Shown: positions 41,701-53,288, numbered from the stretch's first letter. The stretch: 64,000 nucleotides of DNA from Blasia pusilla (GCA_050084515.1 CM114274.1:9114001-9178000), one strand, 5' to 3'. The notes: generated by a model from the sequence alone, not told the origin. A program made the numbers and translations.

Positions 41701-41860
41701 CAACATGGTATCAAAAAATATGGGTCAATCATGACCACTTAAATATATGGCCTCCTATTCATATGCTTTCATTTTACGTAGAGTTAATTGCAATTTCAAA
41801 TCTTGTTTATGAAATTATCTTTCCATCATAACTTGCAAAAGGTCTTCGTTCGAATACAAT
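38739..41860. other. AT-rich intergenic region
   Basis: No gene recognised. The segment 39,990-40,360 is less AT-rich and reads like decayed transposon or exon sequence, but stops occur in all frames and I see no motif. Open frames at 38,933-39,208 and 41,129-41,443 are low-complexity. Confidence 0.45.
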
Positions 41861-41869
41861 TGGATTCCA

Positions 41870-42200
41870 AGGTTGTATGTGGCATTGTGGATAGAGTCCG
41901 TCAAGGTTGCACGGAAAGGGACAAGTACGTCCATGGGACAGACATGTTGCTCGGGTACCGGCGGCCCCAACGGACATGTCTATCCTACGGAGCGACTTTG
42001 TCCATGTGAAACCTTGGAGTCCGTGTCCGGTGACATGTGTATGTCCGTGGACTTACGTCTGTCTTATGGAAGGATTTGTCGATGTACGGCCCACCTCTTT
42101 CCCTTTCTTGTCCCCCCCCCCCCACTCCCCGCCCCGCAACCTCCACTCCCTCCCCCCTTACTATCCCACCCATCCTCACCCTCACGTTGGGAGAAATTGG
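41870..42200. other. GC-rich island with poly-C tract
   Basis: A sharp rise in GC in an AT-rich region. The words GGACATGTC, TGTCCGTGGAC and ATGGGACAG recur from 41,930 to 42,060, and a C-rich run spans 42,112-42,175, including 13 C in a row. Overlapping frames on both strands are by-products of the base bias. It could be a promoter remnant or simple-sequence expansion. Confidence 0.4.
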
Positions 42201-42498
42201 AAAATCACTCAAATGAATCATAGAATATATACGCACTTCACTTCCCGTGCAAGAGCTACCTCCACAATTAAACATTGTCAGATCGCTTTACTGAAATCTG
42301 CCGAGGGTTTGATGTAACTATTGTCACTTCAGCCAACACACAAGATGAGACTGTAATTTTGTGGAGTGGCTTTTTGCAAAAAGAGGTTTAGTCATATGTC
42401 AAATCAAATTATACGAGATCACACACTATACATTGCAAGTTCTCCAAGACTCACTCTCGAGCCTAAAGGTGTGAGCGTAGAATGACATAGAGAAACAC

Positions 42499-42593
42499 CA
42501 TTTCTTCTAATGCTCTCATTTAAAAAGCTAGTTTAATATTCACCTTTATTACTTGCACCATAATGTATTTAAATGAGAGCATTAGAAGAAATG
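42499..42593. repeat. Perfect 26-bp inverted repeat (hairpin, 43-nt loop)
   Basis: Arms 42,499-42,524 and 42,568-42,593 are perfect reverse complements. Such perfect arms in otherwise unconstrained AT-rich DNA suggest recent origin or constraint: a miniature inverted-repeat element, or a small-RNA precursor. I do not recognise a known microRNA in the arm. Confidence 0.85.
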
Positions 42594-42599
42594 TGAGAT

Positions 42600-43803
42600 C
42601 GGGCTACTAACTTAAGTCCAACACCACTCAATTAAACACATCTACATCTACAACTACAACCCTCATATTTCTTAGGCCTAAGAAAAACTAGAAAATTTTC
42701 TATGATGGTAGACTTTTTTTTTTTATTTTAAATTCGTATGTTCATGATTTTGAATTATGTATGAACATCACACTTTTTTTTTGTTAAAAATACCCAAAAT
42801 TTTGAAAAATGGAAAAAGGTGTACACAATGTGAGACCCACAAGCTATATAGGAATTTGAAAGAGAGGGAGAGTGAGAATAAAGTTGATCCAAAGACCATG
42901 GAATATATGGTATGAAAGTCTCAAACAATGAAGTTGAATGAACCTATTTTTTTTCTTAGAATATTCCTTGTAAGAGAAGACACATTCTTTATTTTGTTAC
43001 TAGTACACTATTAAGAAAAGAAAATCTCATTTTGGATTTCCAACATTTTAAATTGTCACCACATCTCTTTCCAACAGAGAAGAATAGATTCCCAAAAGAT
43101 TATAAGATATCTTCATGCCATTACATTGTGGAATGGGTTATATTTTTCTAATATTTACTATGAAGACTCATTCTTTGCTGAAGGAAATTTCTAGCAAAAG
43201 CCATTTCAATGCACGACCATGCCAAGAAACTTGGTGATGGGCGTTGAACAAAAGTGGGAGCATTGGTAATAGATCCAAACCTTTCTTGCCAACAAGACTT
43301 GCTTCATGCTACTACTCATTTGCCCAAAAATATTGGGGCTAGGTTCTTTATAAGAATAAAAGGATTCAAATTGTCCATACTCATGTACCAACACCCACTA
43401 TTAACTAACAAGAAGTGAATTTCCTTATTCTTTGGATTCTCAGTACTACAATACGTAATAAAAGTAAAAGAAAGAAGGAACATAAATTTTTAAATAAACA
43501 ACACTAGAAGTTATTTTCCAGTAACGAATTAGAATATATAGTAAAAATGTTTTGCAATACTTCAGACGAACCATAAGAAAGAAACAAAGAAAGACATACT
43601 TAATGTTATCCTCCTTGCACATCCATTTCCAAGAATGATAGTGTGATTTACTAATGTGAATTGCCTGATGATTCTATTATGAGATTTCACCTTTTTGTAG
43701 AATATATCATTTTACTTTATTCCCATCCTCCATCTCCTCATTAAGGAGTGAAAACGTCTTTCGCCTCTTTATTTCATTTTCATATTTCCTTTCAAATAAC
43801 TAA
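42600..43803. other. AT-rich spacer
   Basis: No gene recognised. The 62-aa minus-strand frame at 43,206-43,394 has no features. Confidence 0.4.
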
Positions 43804-44725
43804 TCTATATAATAATTGGCGACCACATATGCATAATACGACAAGATAGCGGGACAATAAGACAAAATAGGAAACATCCTGAATAAAGGAAACAAATAGG
43901 GATTTGAGTGGAATATATCTTAAGCAATTAATATTCAATTTAATATTATAATGGGTGATTATAAATATTAAAAATGTAATAATTATGATACATAACCAAA
44001 ATTTTAGAATTTTTACCTCACTTCATATTTGATGGAAAAAATAAATAAAAATTTAATGTAATAGTAGATTTTGTTTAAATTTTATGGAAAGATAAAATTA
44101 CTTAGTGTTTTGGGATATCATTTAAATTTGAATGGAGGTTTGTAATTACTAAGAACAGTGAAATGAAATGTTGTTACTCTTCTAAGATTTTATAAAATAA
44201 AAATCATATTTAAAATTTTAAATAAATGACATCATAATTTTAAAAAATAATCGTATTAATTCACATATGATAAATAGGAAAATAAATTTGGATGGAAAAG
44301 GAAAATGATTTCGTTAAATAAAATTAGCTAAGATTTTGCTTACTGAATATTATTTTGGTGGGAAGAGTGAAAGGGGAAGAATATTGTTTGAGATTTTAAG
44401 GAGGATTGAAATTATTTAGTGGAGATGCGTGTTATTTAAAGGTAAGATTTAAAGATCTTACTCTTTTAAGATTTTAAAAAGTAGAAATAAAACTTAAATT
44501 TTGAAATTAAATAAAAATTAAAAAATTTAACCTAATTTTAAAAATATTATTGACACCTCTTTTTTAAGGCCCTATTGACATGTGGTAATTGGACAAGAAA
44601 AAAACATTTCACATGTTATGGGCAGGAAGGAAAAATTTGAATTTTTTTGCATCATCATTAATCCCCTCACTAACAAAAACTCTTCAAACTTATTTTTTCC
44701 GTGCATTGCACGGGTACCTTACTAG
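43804..44725 (+). mobile_element. Non-autonomous Helitron-like element (922 bp)
   Basis: Starts TCTATATAATAATTGG at 43,804, preceded by A, and ends CTAG at 44,722-44,725, followed by T. A hairpin CCGTGC-ATT-GCACGG (44,699-44,713) lies 8 bp before the terminal CTAG. These are the hallmarks of Helitrons. The interior is AT-rich, has no helicase, and is largely simple sequence. Confidence 0.62.
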
Positions 44726-45289
44726 TCTATATGAAAGGTAAATGTCTAACATTATTGATTCTTGATATACAAGAGCTTACAAAAGTTAATCTTCTAATAC
44801 TTTTATTTCTCTTCTCGACTTCATCCTCCCACAACGTAGACTATTAATAGCCTTCTATTCTTAACTTTGAAACAAAAGGAAATGAACAACTGGAACTCAT
44901 GCTTCAATTAGAGTCCGACCCCATGGGCATTGCGTCCTCGCAACCCATGGAGTCATTGAGTTTCTTACACCCAAAAAATTTGGGCGCAGGAATTATCTAG
45001 CGTTACCCACACACAATTAGTCAGAAAATAGAGTTATATGACAGCTCCTACTACATTGTTCGATGGTAAGAGACGTTCGTTCCGTCGCCACGACCCCAAA
45101 AGCCGTCCATGGGATCCGACTCTTAGTGGAAATAAACAAAAAATTTAAATAACCATCTCCCTCCTCTCACTAGCAAAAATAAAATAAGAAAAGAACTCTC
45201 TCTCTCTCTCCTCCACTTCCACTTGTAGCAATAGAAAGGAAAATAAATATAAATAAATACTACAAGTTGTTTTCCACGTCATGATGAGT
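44726..45289. other. Spacer between Helitron-like element and GC island
   Basis: Contains an imperfect hairpin around CCATGGG / CCCATGG (44,921-44,950) and a CT repeat (45,198-45,212). No gene recognised. Confidence 0.35.
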
Positions 45290-45760
45290 CTGAGCCCTAA
45301 CCTGGAAAGTAGGAAGGCCAGCAAGGCAGGAAGTGGGAGACAGGCGACAGAACTCTGACGGACGGATGGAATATGAAGACCGGGAACGTGCGTTGGCTGG
45401 GAAGTGCGGGGGACTCGAGGGCTGGGCCGCGTCGTCGGGGCGTGATGTCCGTCATAGTGACGGGGGTGGGGTCGCTTGCACTCAGTGACTGACATGTTGG
45501 CAAAAGGCGCGACCAAATAGGATGTCGCTTTTCCGTGTCGGGGTCTGCGCGCTCGGTTCCCTCCGTCCCTCCCTCCCGCGCAGCCAAGCGTCAGATGAGG
45601 CCATCGCACGGTCGATCAGACGGCCGTCCGTCCGTCCGTCCGTCCGTCCTTCTGCTCTGTTCAGATGCGCCACTCGTTCCGACGGAGTTCCCGTCGGAGT
45701 CCGGTACCTTCTTTCTCCGAACCGGTACTTTCCCGGTCATCAGACGGTCAAGCGGTAATT
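45290..45760. other. GC-rich island with (CCGT)n repeat, promoter-like
   Basis: A block of high GC and CpG content within AT-rich DNA. It includes a CCGT tetranucleotide repeat at 45,624-45,649. Read on the minus strand it is followed by a TATTTATTTATA stretch (about 45,249-45,262) and a GA repeat, as in the aminotransferase promoter. Open frames on both strands lack motifs. It could be the promoter of a gene that has decayed. Confidence 0.35.
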
Positions 45761-45792
45761 TTTGGAGTTTGTTCATAAGAAAATTAATTTGT

Positions 45793-45824
45793 ACAACAAG
45801 AACTTGTAAACAAGTTCTTGTTGT
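45793..45824. other. Perfect 15-bp hairpin followed by a T tract
   Basis: Arms 45,793-45,807 and 45,810-45,824 are perfect reverse complements with a 2-nt spacer, running into a T run at 45,824-45,830. It resembles a transcription-end structure or a tiny foldback element, and no adjoining RNA gene is recognisable. Confidence 0.7.
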
Positions 45825-45830
45825 TTTTTT

Positions 45831-47430
45831 CCTTAACCATCTATTTTGTTGTCCACGTGTCCCATGTGCGTATATGTTAATTATTTTCTTGTCCATTCAT
45901 AGAAGAGGTCGCACACTGGTTTTCTTCTTTTTGGAGTTAGTTTTAATTTTTATTTCTTTCTAATGGCTCTATCTCCTCGTTTTCTCTCGCGCTCTTGTGT
46001 TGCAGAGCCTATTCATGTGTCTGGAGCATGGTTCGCGGAGAATCCTTGGATTTGAGTGGAAGTGGTAGATATTTCCTAGTGGTGCCTCTCCAAGGTCTCT
46101 CCGATTTGTGTGAGGTGCTATGTTTTAGGATTTGACGTCGTGAGGTGTCAGAAGAACTTGCCATCGGGTTGACAATAGCACACCTTTGATTTGTGGTGAG
46201 AATAACTGTGGCAAGAGTGTGCATTTTCTTTAGGGTGTCTCGCCAACTTGTGAGGATAACTCGGCCTACGCTTCCGGTGTACTTTTTCTTTGTGCCTTCT
46301 CAAAAAACGTTCTCATACCTGCGATTTTCTTACTTTCCCCCGGGCACAAGGGGTTGCTCATTGGTTCCATTTTGATCGATTATTGTACAAAAAATACAAC
46401 ATATTGTTTACAAATGGATCTGAAATTTATGAAAAGATGAAAATTACTTGTAAAGTAATCACAATCTATATTATTATCGGAGAATGCCCCTTTTATTCTC
46501 AAACATCTCTCCTCTCCGTATGAAACCTATCCCTCTCACCCAATAGGATGGCTCGCTCTCTCAACCAATAGGACTCCTCCAAGTTAATTTTAAGAAGTTA
46601 AATCTTTCAGTTATATAGTATTGATGGGTAATTCAAAATTACCCATTATTTTTAATTTGTATATCTCATGGGCACCGATGAGTCGTAAATACAAGAATCT
46701 TTTGTAATGCAAAAAAAATATCATTCAATATTATGTATGAAAATATGATGTGGAGGACTACGTTTCATTGTTCATGTCCGATACCTTGGGGAAAACTGTA
46801 AAAAAAAATTGTAAAAACCTTCACTATAAGTATGAAGAATATTTTCTTCACAAACACTAGAATTTGACTAAAATTATGCACTAAGTGGAATATTTCAACT
46901 TATCTTAACAACCCTTAGAGCCATTGATTCTCTCTAGCTATTGGATAGTTCTAAGACTCTGGAAATTTCAAAAACAAACTTGGATTCTTTCAAATGTTTT
47001 GATCAATGAATTAATTCTACAAGAACTAATCGCAACTTTTCTTTGTATGTTTTGAAAACAATTGGATGTCAAATTCTCTTCCATTCAAATTAGATTAGCT
47101 TCTCCTATTGTAGTGGCATATGATCTCATTTTTCTTCAAAATTTCTAATTCTTAATGAAAAAAAATTCCACCAAACCATTCCAATTCTCACATTATTGAC
47201 TTATAGGAAGACCCGTGACTTTTTATAAGCTTTAAGTAATAGATCTTAGCCTTCAAAATCTATGCTAAGCTTAGAAATACTTCTTTGGACTCTATGAATA
47301 ATGAGGATCTTATTAAAAATTCTCCAAGATATGAAAAAAATAAGAATTTTTTTTATTATAATGAATATGGGGTGATAACATAGGGTTCTATTTCCTGAAA
47401 AAAAATCTATTTAAAAAATGGAATATCATA
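45831..47430. other. Unassigned intergenic region
   Basis: From 45,990 to 46,360 the sequence is less AT-rich and follows a TTGTGTTGCAG that resembles a splice acceptor. It might be a lost exon, but no protein family is recognisable. The rest is AT-rich without signal. Confidence 0.35.
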
Positions 47431-47479
47431 ATCATGAATTTATAAAGAATAAGTTACACGAGGTGGCACGGAAACGGAC

Positions 47480-48060
47480 ATGCAAAACCACTCGCGAGCC
47501 CGAGTTTTTTTGGCACCCACGTCGACCACACATGCTACACCCGCGGGAACATGTGCGGGCCAGGGCACGGGCAACCGACGCAATGCGGGATAATGGCGGG
47601 CCTCACCCAGGCTACCACACAGGCTGAGGGCGGGCTTAGAGCGGGCCATGCGGGCTTGCGGGCTGTATGCAGGCATCCACGCGAGCTTGCGGGCTAAGAG
47701 CAGGCCTGGTGCGGGCTCACAACAGGCTTGCGGACTAGGGGGCAAGCTGGAGCGGACTAAAGGCGGCCTTGTGGGCCAAGAGCGGGCAGGAGGCATGCCG
47801 AGCCCGAGCCACGCGGGCCTAGGACGGGTAGGGGGCAGGCCGAGCGCTGGCTGGGGGCGGGCCCTGCGCGGGCTTGGGGAGGGCCGAGAGCGAGCAAGGG
47901 GCAGGCAAGGGGGCAAACCAAGCGAGGGCTCAGCATGGGACAGGCGGGCTGAGCGCAGGCCAACCAGGCAAGGGGTGGGTTGAGCGCGGGCCAGGCGGGG
48001 AGGAGCAAGCCGTGCGCGGGTTGGGCACGGGCCGAGGGCGGGCCAAGCGGGCTCTACACC
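47480..48060. repeat. Degenerate GC-rich minisatellite of GCGGGC-type words
   Basis: About 580 bp in which GCGGGC(T/C) or GGGC words recur every 8-14 bp (for example at 47,632, 47,641, 47,650, 47,660). GC content is extreme compared with both flanks. Long open frames here (47,440-47,916 minus, 47,648-47,983 plus) are Pro/Arg/Ala/Gly-rich by-products of the base bias. Confidence 0.7.
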
Positions 48061-48629
48061 GGCGAGTCAAACAATGGGCGGAAAAGGTAGGCTATTGGCG
48101 GTTTGAAAGGATGAACGGCGCGATTCTAATGGGTGTTAAATGCGATTCGTGTTGGGGGGAGATGTTTGACGGCTTGAGAGGTTAGAGTAGAGTGGTTTTA
48201 GTAGAGAATAAGTTGGTTAGAAATGAGAATAATTGAAGAAAGAGGGATAGTATTGGCGGAGAGAGGAAGGAGAATGTTAAAATTGAATTTTCATAGGGTG
48301 GTTAAATTGGAAGGTAGGTTTAGTTGGGAATAAAAGTAGGTGAACAATTTAGGATATGTGGAAAAGGAATGTGATAGGAGGATAAATTTTTTTATTCTAA
48401 ATGGTGACTAACGGAGATGGCTTAGTAATAAATTTTATGTGGAGGTAGATAATATGGGGAGTTAGAAGGGTTCATTGCCTTCCTTTCATCCTCCCTATAT
48501 AAACTTGCTCATTTCTTCTATACCCTCATAATCTCATTCCTCCCTTCATGTGTCACTCTCTTTTGTGGAAGTTTTTTCCTCCATAGATAGTTGAGCTTGA
48601 TAAGTGACTATATGTTTCGCCACTGGATA
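48061..48629. other. Spacer before the 179-bp tandem repeat
   Basis: Purine-rich and then AT-rich sequence, with a TATATAAAC motif at about 48,496. No gene recognised. Confidence 0.35.
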
Positions 48630-48924
48630 ACCCACAAGATGCACCCAGGAAATCATGTCTACCAAGTTTAAAATCAAGATGACATACTTGGAGAAGTAAA
48701 AAAATAAAAGGACTCCATTTTCATTGGAGGTTTAAGGGCGCGAGTCAAAAAATGATATGATAAATTTTGAGGTTTTGGTCATAACTCCATTGGACTTAAA
48801 ACTTTGCAAGAATCTACATACACCTTGGGGATCATGTCTAACAAGTTTCAATTCAAGATGACTTACTTGGGCAAGATGAAAAATGAAAGGAATCCATTTT
48901 CATTGGAGATTTAACGGTGTTGGT
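48630..48924. repeat. 179-bp tandem repeat, left of element 2
   Basis: The word CCATTTTCATTGGAG occurs at 48,715 and 48,894, 179 bp apart, with surrounding motifs (CAAGTTT, CAAGATGA, GAGGTTTTGGTCA) in the same order. The array continues at 63,772 on the other side of element 2. Confidence 0.8.
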
Positions 48925-49553
48925 TGTCGTGCGCATACACATCGCTACACAACATACATCGCTGTCACCGAACACACACACACAAACACACACAACCCAT
49001 GCTAACTCATGGCATCCAAAAAACGAGACAAGAAGTACCAAAATATCTCCAATAAAGTAAGATCCAATCTCACACCATAGCTCTCAAAGGTGTGCACTCT
49101 CTCTCATGTCAAACCAAACCCACTCTCCTAATGAGAGGCTTGGGTTACACTCAAAAGGCAAGGGACCATAGCTCCTCCGCCTCATGCCAAGAGGTTCAAC
49201 AAAGCGATAATGAGCTCTCAAGCTCTCTCTCCTTGGGATATATACCCCTCCCCTCTCCCAAGCTCTCTCCATGGTAACTTATTCTCCCAAGTCACCTACT
49301 TGGCTCTTGACCTGATGTAGAAGGTCAAGGGCCACTTACCAAAAATATAAAGTCGATCATATACTCAAAATGGTACTTGCCTAAAATAGTAAATTCCTCA
49401 ATATGGCTCCAAATGAGCCAAAACGAAGGGGAAACCTGCTCTCTCAGGTTTTCCGGGGCCTCACCAGGTCATCCTCGACCTCCTAGGCGTGTCCTCCACT
49501 ACTCTTGAAGACGCTCTACTAGATCTCACCGATCTATCCTAAAGGACGTGACA
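48925..49553 (-). repeat. Element 2 3' terminal unit (A2 + B2)
   Basis: B2 is 48,925-49,052 and A2 is 49,053-49,553. A2 is nearly identical to A1 (63,226-63,741) apart from a few substitutions and an 18-bp CT-rich indel. A TTTATATTTTTGG motif on the minus strand (about 49,346-49,358) is a possible TATA box. Confidence 0.8.
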
Positions 49554-49555
49554 GT

Positions 49556-49627
49556 TGTTTTGCGCATACACCATGCTAACTCATGGTATCCAAACAAGGA
49601 GACAAGAAGTACCAAAATATCTCCAAT
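49556..49627 (-). repeat. Element 2 block B1
   Basis: A shortened second copy of B, lacking the CA-rich middle. In element direction a G-run, AGGGGGG (49,630-49,636), lies just upstream, where a polypurine tract would be expected. Confidence 0.65.
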
Positions 49628-49694
49628 CGCCCCCCTAGTTGGTGGTTAGGTCCCTCTAACTCCAGATAGCCATATATCCCTACCATGACATACA

Positions 49695-50655
49695 TGTGTG
49701 GGAATCCACCGTCGGCATGAGTTGCGGAATCCACCGTCGGCACGAATCTCGCCAACTTGCTAAACCGATCAACAATCACAAGTATAGCGTTGTATCCCCC
49801 AGATTCCGGAAGACTCGTGATAAAGTCCATACTCACACTTTGCAAGGGTCCTTCGGGGATCGGGAAGGGATGCAGCAAGCCCTGTTTCTTATCATAAGAG
49901 ACTCTATTCGCTTGGAAGGTCATACAGGTCTTCACATATTGAGCAACATCCTCCTTCATGTTGGGCCAAAAGAACCGCTTCGACAGAACAGCTAGTGTAG
50001 ATTTCTCTCCTTTATGTCTTGCCAAGGGCCCGTCGTGACATTTCGCTAACACCTTGGTTCGCATTCTGCCTTGCCCTACATAGATCCTACTCTGTTTGAA
50101 CCTTAGTAAACCGTGCCTCAAACTTATGTTGGCCACCTTCTCACCCTGCTTCAACTTCCTCAGGTATTCCCCTGCTTGAGCATCCTTCATATATCCTTCA
50201 CGAATCCTTCTCTCCACATCTGTTTCCTTAGGGAACATTGCTCTCAAGACCTGTGTCGTCGATGGCATGTATTCCTCCTTGCGACTTAACGCATCTGGAA
50301 TCATATTATCTTTACCTGGCTTGTGGATCAACTCTACATCCATCAGCGCCAAGGTATCATGCCACCGCAGTTGTTTCGGTGTCACTCGATCCTGGGTCTC
50401 AAAATACTTGAGTGATATATTATCGGTGAATACTCGAGTCCTGTGGAGCCCTAGATAATGCCGCCACTTCCTCAAGCAATGTACCACCGGGAACAACTCT
50501 TTCTCGTGAGTAGGCCATCTTCTTTCAGTGTCGCTAAGCTTCTTGCTCTCATATTCCACTGGTCTCCCTTCTTGCACCAACATTCCTGCAACCGCGAAAT
50601 CACTAGCATCGGTATGCACTTCGAACGGTTTGTCAAACTCCGGCAGCTTTAACAC
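49695..50655 (-). pseudogene. RNase H and truncated integrase (element 3)
   Basis: RNase H motifs include HTDASDFAVAGMLVQ and FTDN, followed by the HKPGKDNMIPDALSR tail. The integrase zinc-binding region keeps its His pair (CHDGPLARHKG) but has Phe in place of the second Cys (CMTF). The core begins SMDFITSLP with the first catalytic Asp and breaks off shortly after. A 23-bp tandem duplication (CCACCGTCGGCA words at 49,704 and 49,727) lies at the break. Confidence 0.85.
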
Positions 50656-50661
50656 TGGTTC

Positions 50662-51240
50662 CTACGATAGAATTTGCTTCACTCGGTTGAATGCCTCATT
50701 AACTTCCTGGATCCAAGTCGTGTTGGAAAACTTTGCTGTCCAATCCATGAGAGGTCTCACAATTCCCGAAAAGTTTTTCACATAAGTACGATAAAATTGC
50801 ACCGCACCTATGAACCTCCTCATCCCCTTTACAGTGGATGGGGGTTCCCACTCGAAAATCGCCTTTACCTTTTCCATGTCTGGACTGACGCCATCTGCAA
50901 TGACCACGTGACCCAAGAATTTGATCTTACTCAAACCAAATTCGCTCTTCTCTACATTCGCATAAAGCTGATTTGCCCTTAGCTTAGACAAGACCGCTCT
51001 CACATGTCGAACGTGCTCCTCTAGTGACTTCGAATAGATAAGTATGTCATCAATATAGATGATAACATACTCATCCATTTCCTTGTGAAAAATGGAGTTC
51101 ATCAATGTGGTGAACGTCGGAGGCACGTTACATAGACCGAAAGGCATCACTACAAACTCAAAGGAACCGTATCTTGTCCTACACGCAGTCTTCTCCACAT
51201 CTGCCTCGGCAATCCGAATCTGGTAATATCCTGACTTCAA
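50662..51240 (-). pseudogene. Reverse transcriptase, C-terminal two thirds (element 3)
   Basis: Contains KSGYYQIRI, FVVMPFGLCNVPPTF, the YIDDILIYS catalytic motif and the FLGHVV block of Ty3-type enzymes. A TAG separates it from the RNase H frame. Confidence 0.9.
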
Positions 51241-51341
51241 GTCAATCCTACTGAAATATCTCCCGCCGACCTATCAAAGAGATCATCTATCCTCGGAAGA
51301 GGATAATTGTTCGAACCGTCACTTTGTTCGGTGCACGGTAA

Positions 51342-52004
51342 TCAACATGACCTCATCTTTCCATCCTTCTTCTTTACAAAGAGAACAGGTGCTCCATAAG
51401 GTGACTTGCTAGTCCTAATGTAACCCTTTTCCAAGAGCTCACTTAACTGCTTTTTCAACTCAAGAAGTTCCTCCTGATTCAACCTATATGGTGCTTTTGA
51501 AGGCGGTTGGGAACCGGGTATGATCTCTATCTTATGATCTACGGCTCTATGCGGCGACAATTCAGTCGGAAGCTCATTTGTCAAGACATCCTCAAACTCC
51601 TTGACCACTTCCTGGAGTGGTTCTGGGATTCCCCTTGAAGCAGTGTCTTGATCTCTGCGTATACTGCTTGTAGCCTCCTCCACTTGTCTCATCAAGCAGA
51701 GAAATCCATCCTCCAACTCAATCATGCTCCTCCTTGTGATCGAGTTCACCAACTCCATCTTCGCTGGAACCTCACGGACCAACCGCACCTGTAACCGTTT
51801 TCCTTTTAGCAAGACGCTCAACCTCAATGGTCGGCGTCTTAACTCCACCTCATGCGCATCTAGGAATGTATTCCCCAAAACTCCGTCAATACCGTCCATT
51901 TCGCATACAGTGAAATTCTCCTTCAACTCGAATACCCCGCATCCTACTGTCAAACCCAAGACCAAATCAGAAGTCCGATGAGACTTGCCTCCTGCAAATC
52001 CCAC
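51342..52004 (-). pseudogene. Protease C-terminus and reverse transcriptase N-terminus (element 3)
   Basis: The protease part includes GIDGVLGNTFLDAHEV. The reverse transcriptase part includes the KAPYRLNQEELLELKKQL and GYIRTSKSPYGAPVLFVKKKDG blocks. A stop (TGA, 52,005-52,007) separates it from the gag frame. A frameshift near 51,240-51,342 separates it from the rest of the polymerase. Confidence 0.88.
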
Positions 52005-53288
52005 TCAAATGGGCTCGTCCGCCTTAGAGGTAGACAGCCCCAGTTCCTTCACGATTCTCAGGCTTAGGAAGGAGTGCGAAGCACTTGTATCCTTGAGCAA
52101 CAACACATCGCGATCAGAAATCTTGGATCTTAGGTACACCAAATTGTGCGTCCTCTTGGTGACTTGAAGGGACGTCTCGATATCGCCCGCCAACAGATGC
52201 TTACCAGCAAACGCAATCATACTCCCATTACTAACCTTCGGTTTCGAACACCCTTTCGACAGGTGCCCCGGTTCGCCATAGTTGTAGCATACAACCTTGC
52301 CGTTTCCTGTCTTTGAGTGTTGTCCTCCTTTCGGCTTCGCATGAAGTTCCACTCGTTTTGCTGCCGGGGCAGACGACTCTCCTGGTTCGTGCTGGCCCCC
52401 ACTCCAGCCTCTTTTGAACGCCTCCTTATTTTTCGACTTCTTCGAAAAAACTTCTGACTCGAAGGGTTTCTGGGTTTGGACCTCATCGTCCCCAATCCGC
52501 TCCGCTAGCTTCAGAAGGTCCGCGCAGGTCTCTGGCAACGTCGGCATTCGGTAAAGGGCCTTTTCAGCGCTCGGCTTGAGTCCACTAATGAAGATAGCCT
52601 TCTTCACGTGCTCATCCATCTTCGGACTAGAAGTCAGTTTCGCACTAAACTCCCTCACATACGCGCTTAAGGAACCACTCTGCCGCATCCACACGCATTC
52701 CACCGTGTCACGCAACCCTTGATACTCCGGAGTGAACCGATCCCCAATCAACTCCTTGAACTCCTCCCAACTCAGAGGTGACTCGCCGCCCACATATTCC
52801 TCTCGTTGAGCTGTCCACCATTGTAGAGCATGATCCTTCAGGAAAGTAACGGCTACCGTCACCTTGTCCTGCTCAGCAACCCTCTGCGCCTCGAAGTACA
52901 GTTCCAGTTCCGTAAGGAAATCCTTCACTTTCCGCGAGCGCCCCACTCCCGTGAATGGCGTGGGCACGTTCGTCTTGCAGAGCTTTTTGCCCGCACCCGG
53001 GTTTTGAGTGGCCTCTAACTCTACAATCCGCTTGCTTTGTTGAGACATCTGCTCCACCAACACCTTCAACAAGTCCAACGTCTGGCTCGACTCCGTCCTT
53101 TCCCCTGAGTTTGGGCCCACCGGCCCCGCGGAAGGAGTCGCCTCTGGAACGTCCTCACGACTGGCGTTCAGCTCTTCGGGAGTCTCCGTCTCCACCATAG
53201 CTTCACGGTCCGGCATTGGTTCCTCTCTTGGTTCACGTCGCTTGATTCGGCGCTTCTTGGGTTGTTCTCCCTCGATCGCCATTTCCAA
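52005..53288 (-). pseudogene. Gag with zinc knuckle and protease active site (element 3)
   Basis: A 427-codon frame with the classic retrotransposon gag block (FLKDHALQWWTAQ, SWEEFKELIGDRFTP, VKKAIFISGLKP). It is followed by one zinc knuckle whose second Cys is Tyr (CYNYGEPGHLSKGC) and a protease active site altered to KDTSASHSFLS, where DTGAS is usual. The frame then stops. Both changes would weaken function. Confidence 0.88.

Noticed and set aside
41840-41870. tRNA T-arm-like GTTCGAATAC near 41,848
   Set aside because: No matching acceptor or anticodon arms at the right spacing.
45145-45609. 154-codon minus-strand frame as a gene
   Set aside because: It crosses the GC island into a CT/GA repeat and an AT-rich tract, has no motif, and competes with several other long frames on both strands.
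47440-47983. Two long Pro/Arg/Ala- and Gly/Arg-rich open frames on opposite strands
   Set aside because: They follow from the GCGGGC repeat bias, overlap on both strands, and have no domain features.
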